Assembly (NCBI GenBank): GCA_965247475.1
Contig: OZ252016.1
Span: 1,550,001 to 1,614,000 of the forward strand
Length of the DNA stretch: 64,000 nt
Direction: 5' to 3'
Source: G965247475 sp965247475
Lineage (GTDB): Bacteria; Chloroflexota; UBA11872
Numbering within the stretch: the first letter of the stretch is position 1; every line of letters begins with the position of its first letter. The notes beneath the pieces are model-generated. The model had not been told where the DNA came from. It saw nothing but the letters and a program-made list of their open reading frames with translations, and searched no databases. The position numbers and the translations under genes are program-made. Below, in pieces: positions 1 through 8,923 of the stretch.

Positions 1-291
1 GAGTTTGTACGGAAAGGCGGATCGGTGTCGGTTGTGGGCGTGCAGTGGGAGCACAACGAGGTCGAGCTCTTTCGTCTGGTGTCGAAGGAAGTCAGGCTGA
101 CCGGGTCCGCGGTCTACGCGGCGCCGGACGGCGTTTCTGACTTCGAGGAAGCGATGGCGCTCATGGCCCAGAACCCGGAGGTTGCCGAGACGCTGATCAC
201 CCACGACTTTGCGCTGGAGGACGCGCGCGAGGCCTTCGCCACCGCCGCCGATCGAGCGGCAGGCAGCATCAAGGTGGTACTCGCGCCCTAG
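1..291 (+). CDS. Zinc-type (MDR) alcohol dehydrogenase, C-terminal part
   Basis: The gene runs in from before the window; an open frame reads from base 1 to the TAG at 289-291 (about 96 codons). The visible part starts with VRKGGSVSVVGV, the turn that follows the Rossmann fold in medium-chain dehydrogenases such as threonine, sorbitol or idonate dehydrogenase. It ends with a helix DAREAFATAADRAAGSIKVV, the usual C-terminal pattern (D-A-x-x-A-F ... K-V-V-L) of this superfamily. The catalytic zinc and cofactor residues lie outside the window, so the substrate cannot be assigned. The SDR gene downstream points the other way. Confidence 0.75.
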   Translation, partial: EFVRKGGSVSVVGVQWEHNEVELFRLVSKEVRLTGSAVYAAPDGVSDFEEAMALMAQNPEVAETLITHDFALEDAREAFATAADRAAGSIKVVLAP

Positions 292-425
292 CCTGTCCCG
301 ACCCCGCTCCGGAGTGACCGGCGGGGCGCTCGGCTCCCGGGCCTCGCCCCGTGATATGAGCCGGTGGCGTGGTCGTCATCGTCCACGCGGAGGAGGGCGG
401 CCCGCTCGGTCCTCGACCGCGTGTG

Positions 426-1163
426 TCAGCCCAGTGCCGCGCCGCCGTCGATTTCAAGAACCTGGCCCGTGACCCAGCCGCTCTCGTCCGACGCCAGATA
501 TAGCGCGGCGTAGGCGACGTCCAGACTCTGCGCCGGGCGCGCGATCTCGCCCGGCGGGACCCCGATGGGTTCCGCCGGCGGGGGCGTGCCGCCGATCGAG
601 CCCGGACAGAGGGCATTCACTCGGATGTTGCGGTCGCGGTACTGGCGCGCCGTTCGCCGCACGAAGGCGAGCAGGCCGGCCTTCGCGGCCGCGTAGCCCT
701 GGTTCGCGGTTCTGAGCACGTCAGCCGACGCCGCCACATGAACGAGCGCGCCGCCCGCCGGCCTCTGCCGCAGCATCTGCGCGAGGCTCGCGCGGGCGCA
801 CAGGTAGTGGCCCCGAAGGTTGAGGTCCAGCAGATAGTCCCAGGCGTCGGGCGGGGTCTCATGGAGCTCCAGATCGCCGTAGTCGTACTCGCCGAGATTG
901 CAGTAGAGCGCATCTACCCGACCGAATTCCCGAACGGCGGTCGCCACCATGGCATCGCAGCCGGCTTCGGTCGTGGCGTCCGCCGCGCACACGACGGCTT
1001 GGCCGCCGTCCGCGCGGGCCAGCTCCGCCAGGGCCTGCAGCGGCTCTTCCCTTCGAGCGGTCAGCACGAGCCGCGCACCTTCGCGAGCAAAGAGGCGTGC
1101 GACGGCGGTGCCCATCCCGCCGCCAGCCGCCGGCATGAGCACTACCCGATCCTCGAGTCGCAT
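426..1163 (-). CDS. SDR-family oxidoreductase
   Basis: A 245-residue classical short-chain dehydrogenase/reductase, the usual length for the family. Catalytic residues are visible as Ser146, Tyr157 and Lys161 (YAAAK), with the supporting Asn at 115. The C-terminal LYLASDESGWVTGQVLEIDGG is a standard SDR ending. The dinucleotide loop reads PAAGGGMG (11-18): the normal Thr-Gly start of TGxxxGxG is replaced by Pro-Ala, although the later glycines remain. The NNAG element is replaced by CNLG. These changes suggest altered cofactor binding, not loss of the fold. Substrate is unknown; it is probably NAD(P)-dependent. It is divergent from the M24 gene at 1411. Confidence 0.85.
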   Translation of the reverse strand: MRLEDRVVLMPAAGGGMGTAVARLFAREGARLVLTARREEPLQALAELARADGGQAVVCAADATTEAGCDAMVATAVREFGRVDALYCNLGEYDYGDLELHETPPDAWDYLLDLNLRGHYLCARASLAQMLRQRPAGGALVHVAASADVLRTANQGYAAAKAGLLAFVRRTARQYRDRNIRVNALCPGSIGGTPPPAEPIGVPPGEIARPAQSLDVAYAALYLASDESGWVTGQVLEIDGGAALG

Positions 1164-1227
1164 AGCGAGCCCCCTCTCCTGGCGATCGATCTTGTAATCC
1201 TACGGCCGGGTACGCGCACGGGTGGCG

Positions 1228-1247
1228 GGGCGGTTCGCGAACCGCCC
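1228..1247. repeat. Palindromic REP-like repeat, family A, copy 1
   Basis: The perfect palindrome GGGCGGTTCGCGAACCGCCC lies in the 1164-1410 gap between the divergent SDR and M24 genes. The same core occurs at 28730, 31773, 32176 and 32566. The rest of the gap shows no recognisable gene; any promoters of the two divergent genes must lie here. Confidence 0.9.
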
Positions 1248-1410
1248 GTACAGGCCGGCCGACCTTGCCCTGGGCTGCCGCTCGACGCCCGCGGGGGGCC
1301 CGATCGGGCCTTTCTCGTCCCTCGCAAGAACGCCGCGAAGCTCGTGCGGAGGCGGCGCTCGACCGGCATAGCGCCAGATTTCGTCCTTCCCGGCCTTGCT
1401 GCAAAACCAA

Positions 1411-2724
1411 ATGCGCGTGACCATGCGCACGCAGCCGCTGCCGCAGCCGGGGATGGTGACGCAGATGCCAACCGCGGATGGAGTCGAATACCAGCAGCCC
1501 GCCTACGCGGATTTCCCGCCGCAAGAGCACACGGCGCGGTGTGCGCGGGCCCGCGAGCACATGGCGGACCAGAACCTGGACGCGCTGATCATCAGCGGGC
1601 GCGAGAACGTCTACTACTTCGCCGGAATCCACGCCTACGCGAGCGAGATTCAGGATGTCTACGTCTTCTGCGTGGTGCCCCAGGACGCCTCCCTGGGCGT
1701 TTCCGTGATCGCCAGCACGATCTATTCCCACTTCGCGTCGATGACCTGGGTCCCCGACCTGCGGCTCTGGGACAGCAACCTGTTCGCGGGTGGTTCGGAG
1801 ACGCATCCGGCCGTGCGTCTCCTCCTAGACGTTCTCGCCGAGAAGAAGCTGCGGCGGGGGCGGCTGGGATTCGAGCTGGGTGACGACATCAACATGGGCG
1901 CCGGCCGGGCGCTCACCGACGAGCTGGTCGAAGCGCTGCCCGACGCGGCGATCGTCGATGGCGGGCCGGCCATCTGGGCCACCCGCAAGATCAAGTCCCC
2001 GGCCGAGCATGCGTATATGCGCAAGGCCACCGAGATCACCGCGCACGGCATGCGGGCCTCGATGGACGCGTTGAAGCCAGGAATGAGCGAGCGCGAAGTC
2101 GCCGCCGTCATGATGGCGGAGTGGTTCCGGCTCGGCGCCACCGACCGCGGCCTGGCGATGGTGTACGCGGGCGATCGGGTGATGTCGTACGACACCTACC
2201 CGACCGATCGTCGATTCCAGGCCGGCGATATCGTGCAGTGGGACTCCGGCTGCCAGTACCACGGCTACTTCAGCGATTTCATCCGCATGGCGGTCATCGG
2301 GCCGCCGACGCCGCAGCAGCGGCGCAATTTCGACGTCGCCCGCGAGGCTATGGATGCCGGCGTTCAGGCGGTCCGGCCGGGCGCCACCGGCGCCGACGTG
2401 GTGCGGGCGGCGCATGACGTATTCGATCGGTCCGGATATGGCGAGTTCACTCAGAAGTGCCGGGAGACGGGGCGTGATTCGGCCGGCCACAACCTTGGCC
2501 TCGACGTGCACGAGCCGCCGGCGGTTTCACTGCGCTCCAACGAGCCGCTCGAGCCCGGCCAGGTGATCTGCATCGAGCCGTTCTTGATCGAAGACGGCGT
2601 CTATCCGTTCGACCGGGCCCGCGCGTTCTATGTGTTGGAGGCCGTGGTGCTCGTCACCGACACCGGCCATGAGGTCTTCTCGCACGAGGATCTGCTGCCG
2701 CACGAGCTCTACGTGGTCGAGTAG
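1411..2724 (+). CDS. M24-family metallopeptidase (creatinase/prolidase-type)
   Basis: A pita-bread fold hydrolase with an N-terminal creatinase domain and a C-terminal M24 catalytic domain. With the ATG at 1411 (437 aa) the five metal ligands are Asp278 (WDSG), Asp289 (FSDF), His360 (GHNLGLDVHE), Glu389 (CIEPF) and Glu410. Such proteins cleave Xaa-Pro bonds, or creatine-like C-N bonds, in the cytoplasm using two divalent metals. The start is uncertain: an in-frame TTG lies at 1396 and ATGs at 1423, 1453 and 1465; the last has a GGGG stretch about 12 bases upstream. A second M24 gene (6089) lies nearby, and a third of the PepP type lies at 56472. Confidence 0.88.
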   Translation: MRVTMRTQPLPQPGMVTQMPTADGVEYQQPAYADFPPQEHTARCARAREHMADQNLDALIISGRENVYYFAGIHAYASEIQDVYVFCVVPQDASLGVSVIASTIYSHFASMTWVPDLRLWDSNLFAGGSETHPAVRLLLDVLAEKKLRRGRLGFELGDDINMGAGRALTDELVEALPDAAIVDGGPAIWATRKIKSPAEHAYMRKATEITAHGMRASMDALKPGMSEREVAAVMMAEWFRLGATDRGLAMVYAGDRVMSYDTYPTDRRFQAGDIVQWDSGCQYHGYFSDFIRMAVIGPPTPQQRRNFDVAREAMDAGVQAVRPGATGADVVRAAHDVFDRSGYGEFTQKCRETGRDSAGHNLGLDVHEPPAVSLRSNEPLEPGQVICIEPFLIEDGVYPFDRARAFYVLEAVVLVTDTGHEVFSHEDLLPHELYVVE

Positions 2725-2781
2725 CCGGCCGCCGCCGCGCGCGCCGCGAAGGACCCACCAGTCGCTAGGCTGCCCTCTTCC

Positions 2782-2806
2782 GCAGCAGACGCGACACGTC
2801 TGCTGC
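2782..2806. terminator. Hairpin between convergent genes, possible bidirectional terminator
   Basis: A perfect 10-bp stem (GCAGCAGACG / CGTCTGCTGC) with a five-base loop lies 57 bases after the M24 stop and before the convergent flavoprotein gene. No U-tract follows on either strand, so intrinsic termination is only plausible. The stretch 2880-2955 further right carries dispersed-repeat pieces (a TTCGGCAAGCTCAGGACAGG type and a CCC...GGAGAGGGG type). Confidence 0.45.
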
Positions 2807-2991
2807 TGTCAGGGACCGGCTCGCAGCACCCACCGGGCAGACGCGAGCGCTCCGTCCTTCAACCTCGTGTCGGCCGTCACTTCCACCCCCCCCTCACTCC
2901 TTCGGCAAGCTCAGGACAGGCTCTGTCCCTTTCCCAATGGAGAGGGGACTTGGCGCGTGCGTCGTTCGCTACATCGCGAGAAGAGGACACG

Positions 2992-4575
2992 CTAGGTGTT
3001 GGCGGCGCCTCCGAGGTCCCCGATGACCGCCTGCGCCGCGTTGTGGCCGGGAGCGCCGGTCACCTCACCCCACGGGTGCATCCCGGCGCCACAGAGGTAT
3101 AGGCCCTTCAACGGCGCTCGATAGCCGGACAGTTCCGGAAGCGGGCGCGCGGCCAGCATCTGGCTCGGGATGATGTCGACGTGATGGATGTTGCCGGCGG
3201 TCATCAGCCGGTCTCGCTCAAAATCCAACGGTGTGAGCAGTCGGTGTCCGATCAGGGATGCCCGGAAGTTCGGCGCATACGCGTCGATGATGTCGATCAG
3301 GCGTTGCGCCATCGCTTCGCGGTGCTCGTCCCAGCTGCCCACACGCAGCCGGTACGGCGCGTATTCGATCCAGCAGGAGACCGTGTGCCGACCGGCCGGC
3401 GCCAGCGAGTCATCGTCCACGGACGGCGTGAAGAGCTCTATCTGCGGCGCCGTCGGCAGCTTGCCGCGCATGGCTTCGCGCCACGAGCGATCCAGATAGG
3501 CCCGGCTGGGACAGATCCGCACGCAGCCGGCCGCCATCTCGACGGTGTCCAGACCTTCGAGCGCCGAGTACCGGGGCAGCTCGGACACGGCTGCGTGGAA
3601 CTTCAGGCAGCCGTGGTTCGTGCGCAGACGGCGCACGCGCGAGACCAGATCGGAATCCAGCGTGCCCGGTTCCACGAGTCCCAGCAGCGTGCGCTTCGGG
3701 TCCGCGTTCGAGACCACCGTGGTGGCGAGCATGCGTTCGCCGTCGTGCAACTCCACGCCTCCGACGCGCCCGCCATCGACGAGGATGCGCCGCACCGGGC
3801 TGCGCGGACGAATCTCGACTCCCATGTCCCGGGCGGCCGCGGCCATCAACTCGGCGAGGCGCCCCATCCCGCCACGCGGAAAGCCACTTGGCGGCAGGCC
3901 CGCCGGACCCGCGTAGTAGCGCATCGCGACCAGGATCGCGAAGCTGAGGCCCGACGCGGTGTTCCAGTAGGAGCCTGTGTCGAGCGGCGCGCTCAAGGCG
4001 ACGCAGACCTCGTCGGATTCGAAGAAGAGATCCTGAATCTCCGCCAGCGAGTGCGTGACCAGCGTGGACAAGACATCTTCTGTCCGGGTACCGCGATACG
4101 CGTCGAAGACCTCCGACAGGCGCGGCGGCGATTGCATGATGTACGGCCCCAGCACGCGGCCGGCCTCGGCCACGAAATCGAGCCAGCGCGGGTAGCTCGC
4201 GGCGTCGCGCTTGGAGAATCGCGCGATCTCGCTCTGCGTCTGCTCGAGGTCGTCGAAGTGGAAGACGAGCCGACGACCGTCCGGGAACAGGTGGGCCGCG
4301 TGTCGCTGGCGCGGGACCTCGAGCCCCCTTTCGACCAGACGCATGTCGCGGATGATCTCGGGGCGCAACGCCTGCAGATAGCTGGCGCAGGTTGAGAACC
4401 GGAAACCGGGGATCAACTCTTGCGTCAGGCACGCGCCGCCGAGGTGCGGCTGCGCTTCGACGACCAGCGTCTTGTATCCAGCCTGGGCCAAATAGAACGC
4501 GGCCGCCAATCCGTTGTGGCCGGCGCCGACCACGATCACGTCCCATGGGCCATGGGGCGAGCTCATGTCATCCAA
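2992..4575 (-). CDS. Phytoene-desaturase-like FAD oxidoreductase (CrtI/PYROXD2 type)
   Basis: A 527-residue flavoprotein. The N-terminus has the dinucleotide-binding motif VIVVGAGHNGLAAAFYLAQ followed by a Glu-ending second strand and GGACLTQE. The C-terminus has the FAD-closing region GLYLCGAGMHPWGEVTGAPG, typical of phytoene-dehydrogenase-related proteins (COG1233). No carotenoid genes are nearby, so a carotenoid role is not supported; the PYROXD2-like subgroup fits better and its substrate is unknown. The start is ATG 4575, with a second ATG at 4566 also possible. It is convergent with the M24 gene and divergent from the GNAT gene. Confidence 0.82.
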   Translation of the reverse strand: MDDMSSPHGPWDVIVVGAGHNGLAAAFYLAQAGYKTLVVEAQPHLGGACLTQELIPGFRFSTCASYLQALRPEIIRDMRLVERGLEVPRQRHAAHLFPDGRRLVFHFDDLEQTQSEIARFSKRDAASYPRWLDFVAEAGRVLGPYIMQSPPRLSEVFDAYRGTRTEDVLSTLVTHSLAEIQDLFFESDEVCVALSAPLDTGSYWNTASGLSFAILVAMRYYAGPAGLPPSGFPRGGMGRLAELMAAAARDMGVEIRPRSPVRRILVDGGRVGGVELHDGERMLATTVVSNADPKRTLLGLVEPGTLDSDLVSRVRRLRTNHGCLKFHAAVSELPRYSALEGLDTVEMAAGCVRICPSRAYLDRSWREAMRGKLPTAPQIELFTPSVDDDSLAPAGRHTVSCWIEYAPYRLRVGSWDEHREAMAQRLIDIIDAYAPNFRASLIGHRLLTPLDFERDRLMTAGNIHHVDIIPSQMLAARPLPELSGYRAPLKGLYLCGAGMHPWGEVTGAPGHNAAQAVIGDLGGAANT

Positions 4576-4700
4576 CGCTCCGTCATGCCGCTGCGGCGCC
4601 TGATGCTACGCACGCGGCGACGGTGTACCACGCGAGCGTGGATTGACCCGACCGTCGCGCGCTCGGGCGCTCGCCGGCGCTCACCATCGCCCGAGGCCGA

Positions 4701-5852
4701 TTGCAGGCGGCAACCGGCCGAAGTAGGGTCGCCCTCACGCGAGCGGGGGACGACGCGTACAGCCTGAGGTTCCAAACGGAAACGGGACAACCTACCGGAG
4801 ACGCGGCACGATCCATTGGGCCGTCCGATCAGTCGGTCGGCGTTCGCTCGGCCTCCCGGTCCGATGCCCCGCAACTGCAGGCGCTCTTGATGGCCGCCTT
4901 CGCGGATATGGGGTGGCAGCGCCGGCTCGAGACCCGGTTTGGGGTCCCGGGCTTCGCGCGCGCGGTTACGCAGCTGTGGGTGCAGGATGGAGTGGGCGAT
5001 CACCTTGATGAGTGCCTGGTCGCGGTCGACCACCGGGACCGCGTCGTCGGCGTCTCGTCAACGCACATACTTGTCCCGGGCGCTGTTGGCGACCTGAAGT
5101 ATTTGGCGGTCGCCGCCGACTGGCGCGGCCGCGGCATCGGCCGCCGACTGGTCAATGCCAGCTTGGATCGATTTCGCGATCTTGGCTTGCCGCTGGCCGT
5201 GATCTCGTACGACCACGACAACCTCCCGGCGGCCCGCTTGTACGAGTCCTGCGGCTATTCTCCACTCCGGCGGTTGGTGTTGTACGCCCGGGCGATTCGC
5301 GCACGTCCGCTCGTGCCGCCGCCTTCGGCACGGAACTCCGATCTCCAGTTCATCCACGCGCAACGGCCTGACATCGGCGCCCTAGCCCGGACGACGCAGG
5401 ACCGGCATGGCGAGCTGACCGCGGCGGCGGACCTGAATGGGAAGCACGGATCACGGATCGATGTTCTGCCCGTGCTGCACGCCAGTTTCACGGCGGCCGT
5501 GCGCGGGTCCAATGCCTGCCTGCTCGGCAAGCGACAAGGGGCAAGCGTCGGGATGCTCGCGTGGGCGGCGCCCAGCGGCGGACCCGTAGCCGAGATCCAG
5601 GTCTTGCTCGCCGACAACTTGGAGGTCGGCGAGCGCCTGGCGTGGGCGGTCGTGCACGAGCTTTGGGTGCGGGGAAAGCGCGCTGCCTACTGCTGGCTTC
5701 CGGAGGCCGACTCGCTGGGGCGCGATTCCCTGGCGGCGCAGGGCTTCGAACCCTCGGACGCGGCCGTGTGGCTCAGCCTGGAGCTCGAGTCAGGAGCCGA
5801 CCTCGATTTGCACGCCTCACCCCAGGCCGATCGGCCCATCCTTCGCCGGTAG
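4701..5852 (+). CDS. GNAT-family N-acetyltransferase
   Basis: The first half carries the acetyl-CoA binding motif A (LAVAADWRGRGIGRRLV, with the RGRGIG pyrophosphate loop) and motif B (DNLPAARLYESCGYSPLRR). The second half (about residues 210-370) looks like a degenerate second GNAT-like domain, with no clear acetyl-CoA loop. No ATG or GTG occurs in frame before the fold, so the TTG at 4701 is the only obvious start; the first 45 residues are low-complexity and the true start may differ. Substrate is unknown. It lies upstream of, and co-directional with, the second M24 gene; the gap 5853-6088 shows nothing recognisable. Confidence 0.72.
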   Translation: MQAATGRSRVALTRAGDDAYSLRFQTETGQPTGDAARSIGPSDQSVGVRSASRSDAPQLQALLMAAFADMGWQRRLETRFGVPGFARAVTQLWVQDGVGDHLDECLVAVDHRDRVVGVSSTHILVPGAVGDLKYLAVAADWRGRGIGRRLVNASLDRFRDLGLPLAVISYDHDNLPAARLYESCGYSPLRRLVLYARAIRARPLVPPPSARNSDLQFIHAQRPDIGALARTTQDRHGELTAAADLNGKHGSRIDVLPVLHASFTAAVRGSNACLLGKRQGASVGMLAWAAPSGGPVAEIQVLLADNLEVGERLAWAVVHELWVRGKRAAYCWLPEADSLGRDSLAAQGFEPSDAAVWLSLELESGADLDLHASPQADRPILRR

Positions 5853-6088
5853 TGACACCAGACGAGCGGACGCGCGGCGCATGCCGACGACCGCGCACTC
5901 GCCCGCTGTCCCCGTTCCGACCACGATTGACAATTCAAGGTGCGCCAAGTAGCTTGCGGCTCATTCGGTTTCGGCTGGCGAGATGCCGCCTGGGACCGAG
6001 AGCTAGTGGACCACAGGGCGTGGCGCCAGCCGGCCGCGGCCAGCGCACGCCCGCACGTCGGAAGCGTCGAGCGAGGGACGGTGAGTCC

Positions 6089-7276
6089 ATGAACAACCAT
6101 ACGCCCGCACCGTTGTTCGACCGCGCGCGTGTGCTGGATCGCATGGAGGCGGCCGGACTCGACGGTCTGCTGGTCACATCTTGGCCGCTGTTCATTTACC
6201 TCACCGGCGTCTATCAGCAGATCGAAGCCACGTTCATTCCACAGCAGCACCTGGCCGCCGTGGCGGCCCGGGCGGGCGACGATCTCAAGGTCATCCCGGT
6301 GGTTCCGTGGGTGGACTTGCCGTTCGTGCAGGACCACAGCTGGACCTCCAGGGCGTTTGGCTGGGTTCAATTCGGCGCACAGGGCGGAATCGGGGGGCGG
6401 GTGGCGGGACTGCCGGCCGACCAGCTCACCGACGACATCCCAAGCGCGATCGTCCTGGCGATCAAGGAACTCGGCCTCGACGCCGCGCGAATAGGCGTCG
6501 AGGGCGACAAGGCGGCCGCGTTCCTTCCATCCATCCGAACCGGCGTGCCCAATGCCACCTTCTCCGATGCGGGCAGCGTTCTAGATGACGTTCGCATGGT
6601 CAAGACGGACGAAGAGGTTCGCCGCCTGAAACACAGCGCTTCGGTCGTGGACACGATGTACGACGAGCTCCTGAAGGTCATGGGCGAGGGCGTGACGGAA
6701 TGGGACCTGGCGCAGACCGCCCGGCGGACACTGCTCTCAGACCGCGCCGAACGGATCATGTTCTTCGACGTCGGTATCGGGTCGAATTCCATGATCCCGC
6801 ACGGCGAGCCGACGGATCGGGCGTTCAGACCCGGCGACATGATCAGATACGACGCCGGGGTCGCGTATCAGGGGTACGCCTCCGACTTTGGCCGAAGCTG
6901 GGTACTCGGTACCGCCAACGACGAGCAAAAACGGGGGCACGAGACCTGCCTGCGGACGTTCGAGCAGCTGGCGGACACCCTGGGGCCCGGGGTCCCGGGC
7001 TCTGAAATCTACCGAGTGCACGCCGAGGGGCTTGGTCAGTACTTCTCCGATTTCCCGCTCGTGTTCGTCGGGCATGGGGTCGGACTGGAGATCCACGAGG
7101 CGCCGTACTTCTCGGCCGACGCCACCACCCCGCTCGAACCGAACATGGTCGTCAACGTCGAGCCCGGAGCTTGGATTCCCGAAAAGGAAGGCATGTTCCT
7201 GGAGGGTTCATTCCTGATAACAGAGACCGGCTGCGAGCAGATTTCGAGACTCGACCACACCGATCTGACGCTCTAG
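6089..7276 (+). CDS. M24-family metallopeptidase (Xaa-Pro peptidase-like)
   Basis: A 395-residue protein with an N-terminal creatinase-type domain and a C-terminal M24 domain. Metal ligands are visible in RYDAGVAYQGYASDFGR (two Asp), GHGVGLEIHEAPYF (His), VNVEPGAW (Glu) and FLITETGCE (Glu). The ATG at 6089 is chosen because the fold starts right after it, and GGTGAG lies 4-9 bases upstream; an open frame continues upstream without family similarity. It sits 129 bases before the ABC-transporter operon, so it may supply or process the imported compound, though this is inference. It differs clearly in sequence from the M24 protein at 1411. Confidence 0.86.
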   Translation: MNNHTPAPLFDRARVLDRMEAAGLDGLLVTSWPLFIYLTGVYQQIEATFIPQQHLAAVAARAGDDLKVIPVVPWVDLPFVQDHSWTSRAFGWVQFGAQGGIGGRVAGLPADQLTDDIPSAIVLAIKELGLDAARIGVEGDKAAAFLPSIRTGVPNATFSDAGSVLDDVRMVKTDEEVRRLKHSASVVDTMYDELLKVMGEGVTEWDLAQTARRTLLSDRAERIMFFDVGIGSNSMIPHGEPTDRAFRPGDMIRYDAGVAYQGYASDFGRSWVLGTANDEQKRGHETCLRTFEQLADTLGPGVPGSEIYRVHAEGLGQYFSDFPLVFVGHGVGLEIHEAPYFSADATTPLEPNMVVNVEPGAWIPEKEGMFLEGSFLITETGCEQISRLDHTDLTL

Positions 7277-7388
7277 GCAGCCGATGCAATTGAGATACTC
7301 TAGTTGGCGACGATTTGCCGCAGGTTGCGTAGGGAGGTGGGTGCCAGCCTAGATCCCGTCTCATTGTCGACGGATTGATGTTGTTCAG

Positions 7389-7405
7389 CTTCCAGGAGGT
7401 ACGAG
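7389..7405 (+). promoter_or_regulatory. Strong ribosome binding site of the ABC operon
   Basis: A near-perfect AGGAGGT lies 5 bases before the ATG at 7406, stronger than most sites in this window. This fits high expression of a solute-binding protein. No convincing -35/-10 pair is seen in the 129-base gap. Confidence 0.6.
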
Positions 7406-8863
7406 ATGCAAGAGAACAGAATTCTCACTCGCAGGAACTTGCTGCGACTTGGACTCGTCGGAACGGGCGGGACGGCTTTGGCAGTCCTCGCCGCCTGCGG
7501 TGAGACGCAGATCGTCGAGAGGGTGGTCACCAAGGAAGTGGTGGTCGAGAAGATCGTCAAGCAAGAAGTGCCGGTCGAGGTCGAGAGGATCGTGGCCCGC
7601 GAGGTCGAGAAGATCGTAACGCGCGAGGTCGAGGTCGAGAAGATCGTGACCAAGATCGTGGAGGTTCCGGCCGCTACCACTGAGGCGCCGAAGCCGCAAC
7701 CCTCCGGTCCGGTGACGATCTCTTGGTGGGAAAACGAAATGATCCCCGGCTGGCGGGAGCTGACCGCGGAGTTCGTGGCCGAATTCGAAGAGGAAAACCC
7801 GAACATCACGGTCGATTGGACGATCACGGACTGGGGTGACTACTACGAGAAGGCCCTGACGGCGGCCGGCGCGGGACAGCTGCCGGACGTCTGGATGACG
7901 AACTACAGCCAGAACGCGGAGTTCATCAACCTTGGTCTTGTCCATCCCATCAACGAATTCCTTCAGCCCGCATTTGCCAATCAGTTCTTCCCGGCCATGC
8001 TGGAGATGGGCGTCAAGCGCGGCGATAAGCTCTACGGCCTGGTCAACGGTTCGGCCACGCGCGGTTTCTACTACAACACCGAGCTCTTTGAAGCGGCCGG
8101 CATTATGGGTCCACCCGAGACGTATGACGAGATGATCGACGGCGCCGTCAAGATCGGTCAGCTCCCCGACAAGTGGGGCTACGTGCTCCAGACCAAGGGC
8201 GAGCAGGGTGATCAGGACTTCATCTGGCGGCACTGGAGCAACGGCGGCGACCTGGTCACGGCCGATCGCAAGCCGGCCATCGCCAACGAATCAGGCTATG
8301 ACGCGATGCAGTTCATGCTCGACATGGTCGACGCTGGCGCCACCCAACCGAACGTGGCGGATACTGACTACCAGCAGAAGATCGACATCTTCATGGCCGG
8401 AAACTCCGGCATGATGATTGGCGGGTCGTGGTGGCAGGCTAACCTGGTTACTGGGACTCTCCCCTGGGCGACCGCGCCGATTCCCAAGACCAACTTGGCC
8501 TTCAATCAGCTGGTCACGAACGACTATCTGATGTCCGCTGAGTCAAAAAACAAGGAAGCCGCCTGGAAGCTCATGGAGAAGACGGCTGACGACAAGTGGG
8601 CCTTGGCGCGCGATCGGAAGATGTATCTGACCGCGTTCAAGCGCACATACGCGCACGACCCGTTCTTCACCACGCCCGGCTGGGGCGCCTTCTTCAAGAA
8701 TCTGGAGAACACCAGATTCATGCCCGGCGACATTCCGAAGTGGGTCGCCATGCAGGAAGAGATGAGGGCCCAGATTCAGCTCGTCATGCTCGGCGAAAAG
8801 AGCGCAACAGAGGGCGTCGATGACGCTTCCTCGCAGTGGGAGAAGCTCCTCGAGGACAGCTAG
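7406..8863 (+). CDS. ABC transporter sugar-type substrate-binding lipoprotein
   Basis: A 485-residue extracytoplasmic solute-binding protein (family 1, MalE/UgpB-like). The N-terminus has a twin-arginine-like TRRNLLRLG, a hydrophobic stretch and the lipobox LAAC with Cys31, so it is probably a membrane-anchored lipoprotein. Residues about 35-88 form an unusual linker of repeating Val-Glu-Lys-Ile-Val units (VEKIV, VEVERIV, VEKIVTREV), a hallmark of Chloroflexota binding proteins. The domain proper starts with TISWWEN and includes YGLVNGSATRGFYYNTELF, the usual binding-cleft strand. It heads an operon with two permeases. The ligand is not predictable, but the family mostly binds sugars or glycerol phosphates. 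Confidence 0.93.
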   Translation: MQENRILTRRNLLRLGLVGTGGTALAVLAACGETQIVERVVTKEVVVEKIVKQEVPVEVERIVAREVEKIVTREVEVEKIVTKIVEVPAATTEAPKPQPSGPVTISWWENEMIPGWRELTAEFVAEFEEENPNITVDWTITDWGDYYEKALTAAGAGQLPDVWMTNYSQNAEFINLGLVHPINEFLQPAFANQFFPAMLEMGVKRGDKLYGLVNGSATRGFYYNTELFEAAGIMGPPETYDEMIDGAVKIGQLPDKWGYVLQTKGEQGDQDFIWRHWSNGGDLVTADRKPAIANESGYDAMQFMLDMVDAGATQPNVADTDYQQKIDIFMAGNSGMMIGGSWWQANLVTGTLPWATAPIPKTNLAFNQLVTNDYLMSAESKNKEAAWKLMEKTADDKWALARDRKMYLTAFKRTYAHDPFFTTPGWGAFFKNLENTRFMPGDIPKWVAMQEEMRAQIQLVMLGEKSATEGVDDASSQWEKLLEDS

Positions 8864-8923
8864 GCCCATCGTCCCCGGTGCAATCCGAGCTGACCGGCGC
8901 TCAACACCGTAGCTAGCCACTGC

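Noticed and set aside
3181..4395. Long open frame (404 aa) on the plus strand opposite the flavoprotein gene
   Set aside because: It is the antisense shadow of a GC-rich gene; the translation has no family similarity and is Arg/His/Gln-rich.
2992..4575. Carotenoid phytoene desaturase (crtI)
   Set aside because: The fold fits but no crtB or other carotenoid genes are near, and the sequence is closer to the PYROXD2-like group.
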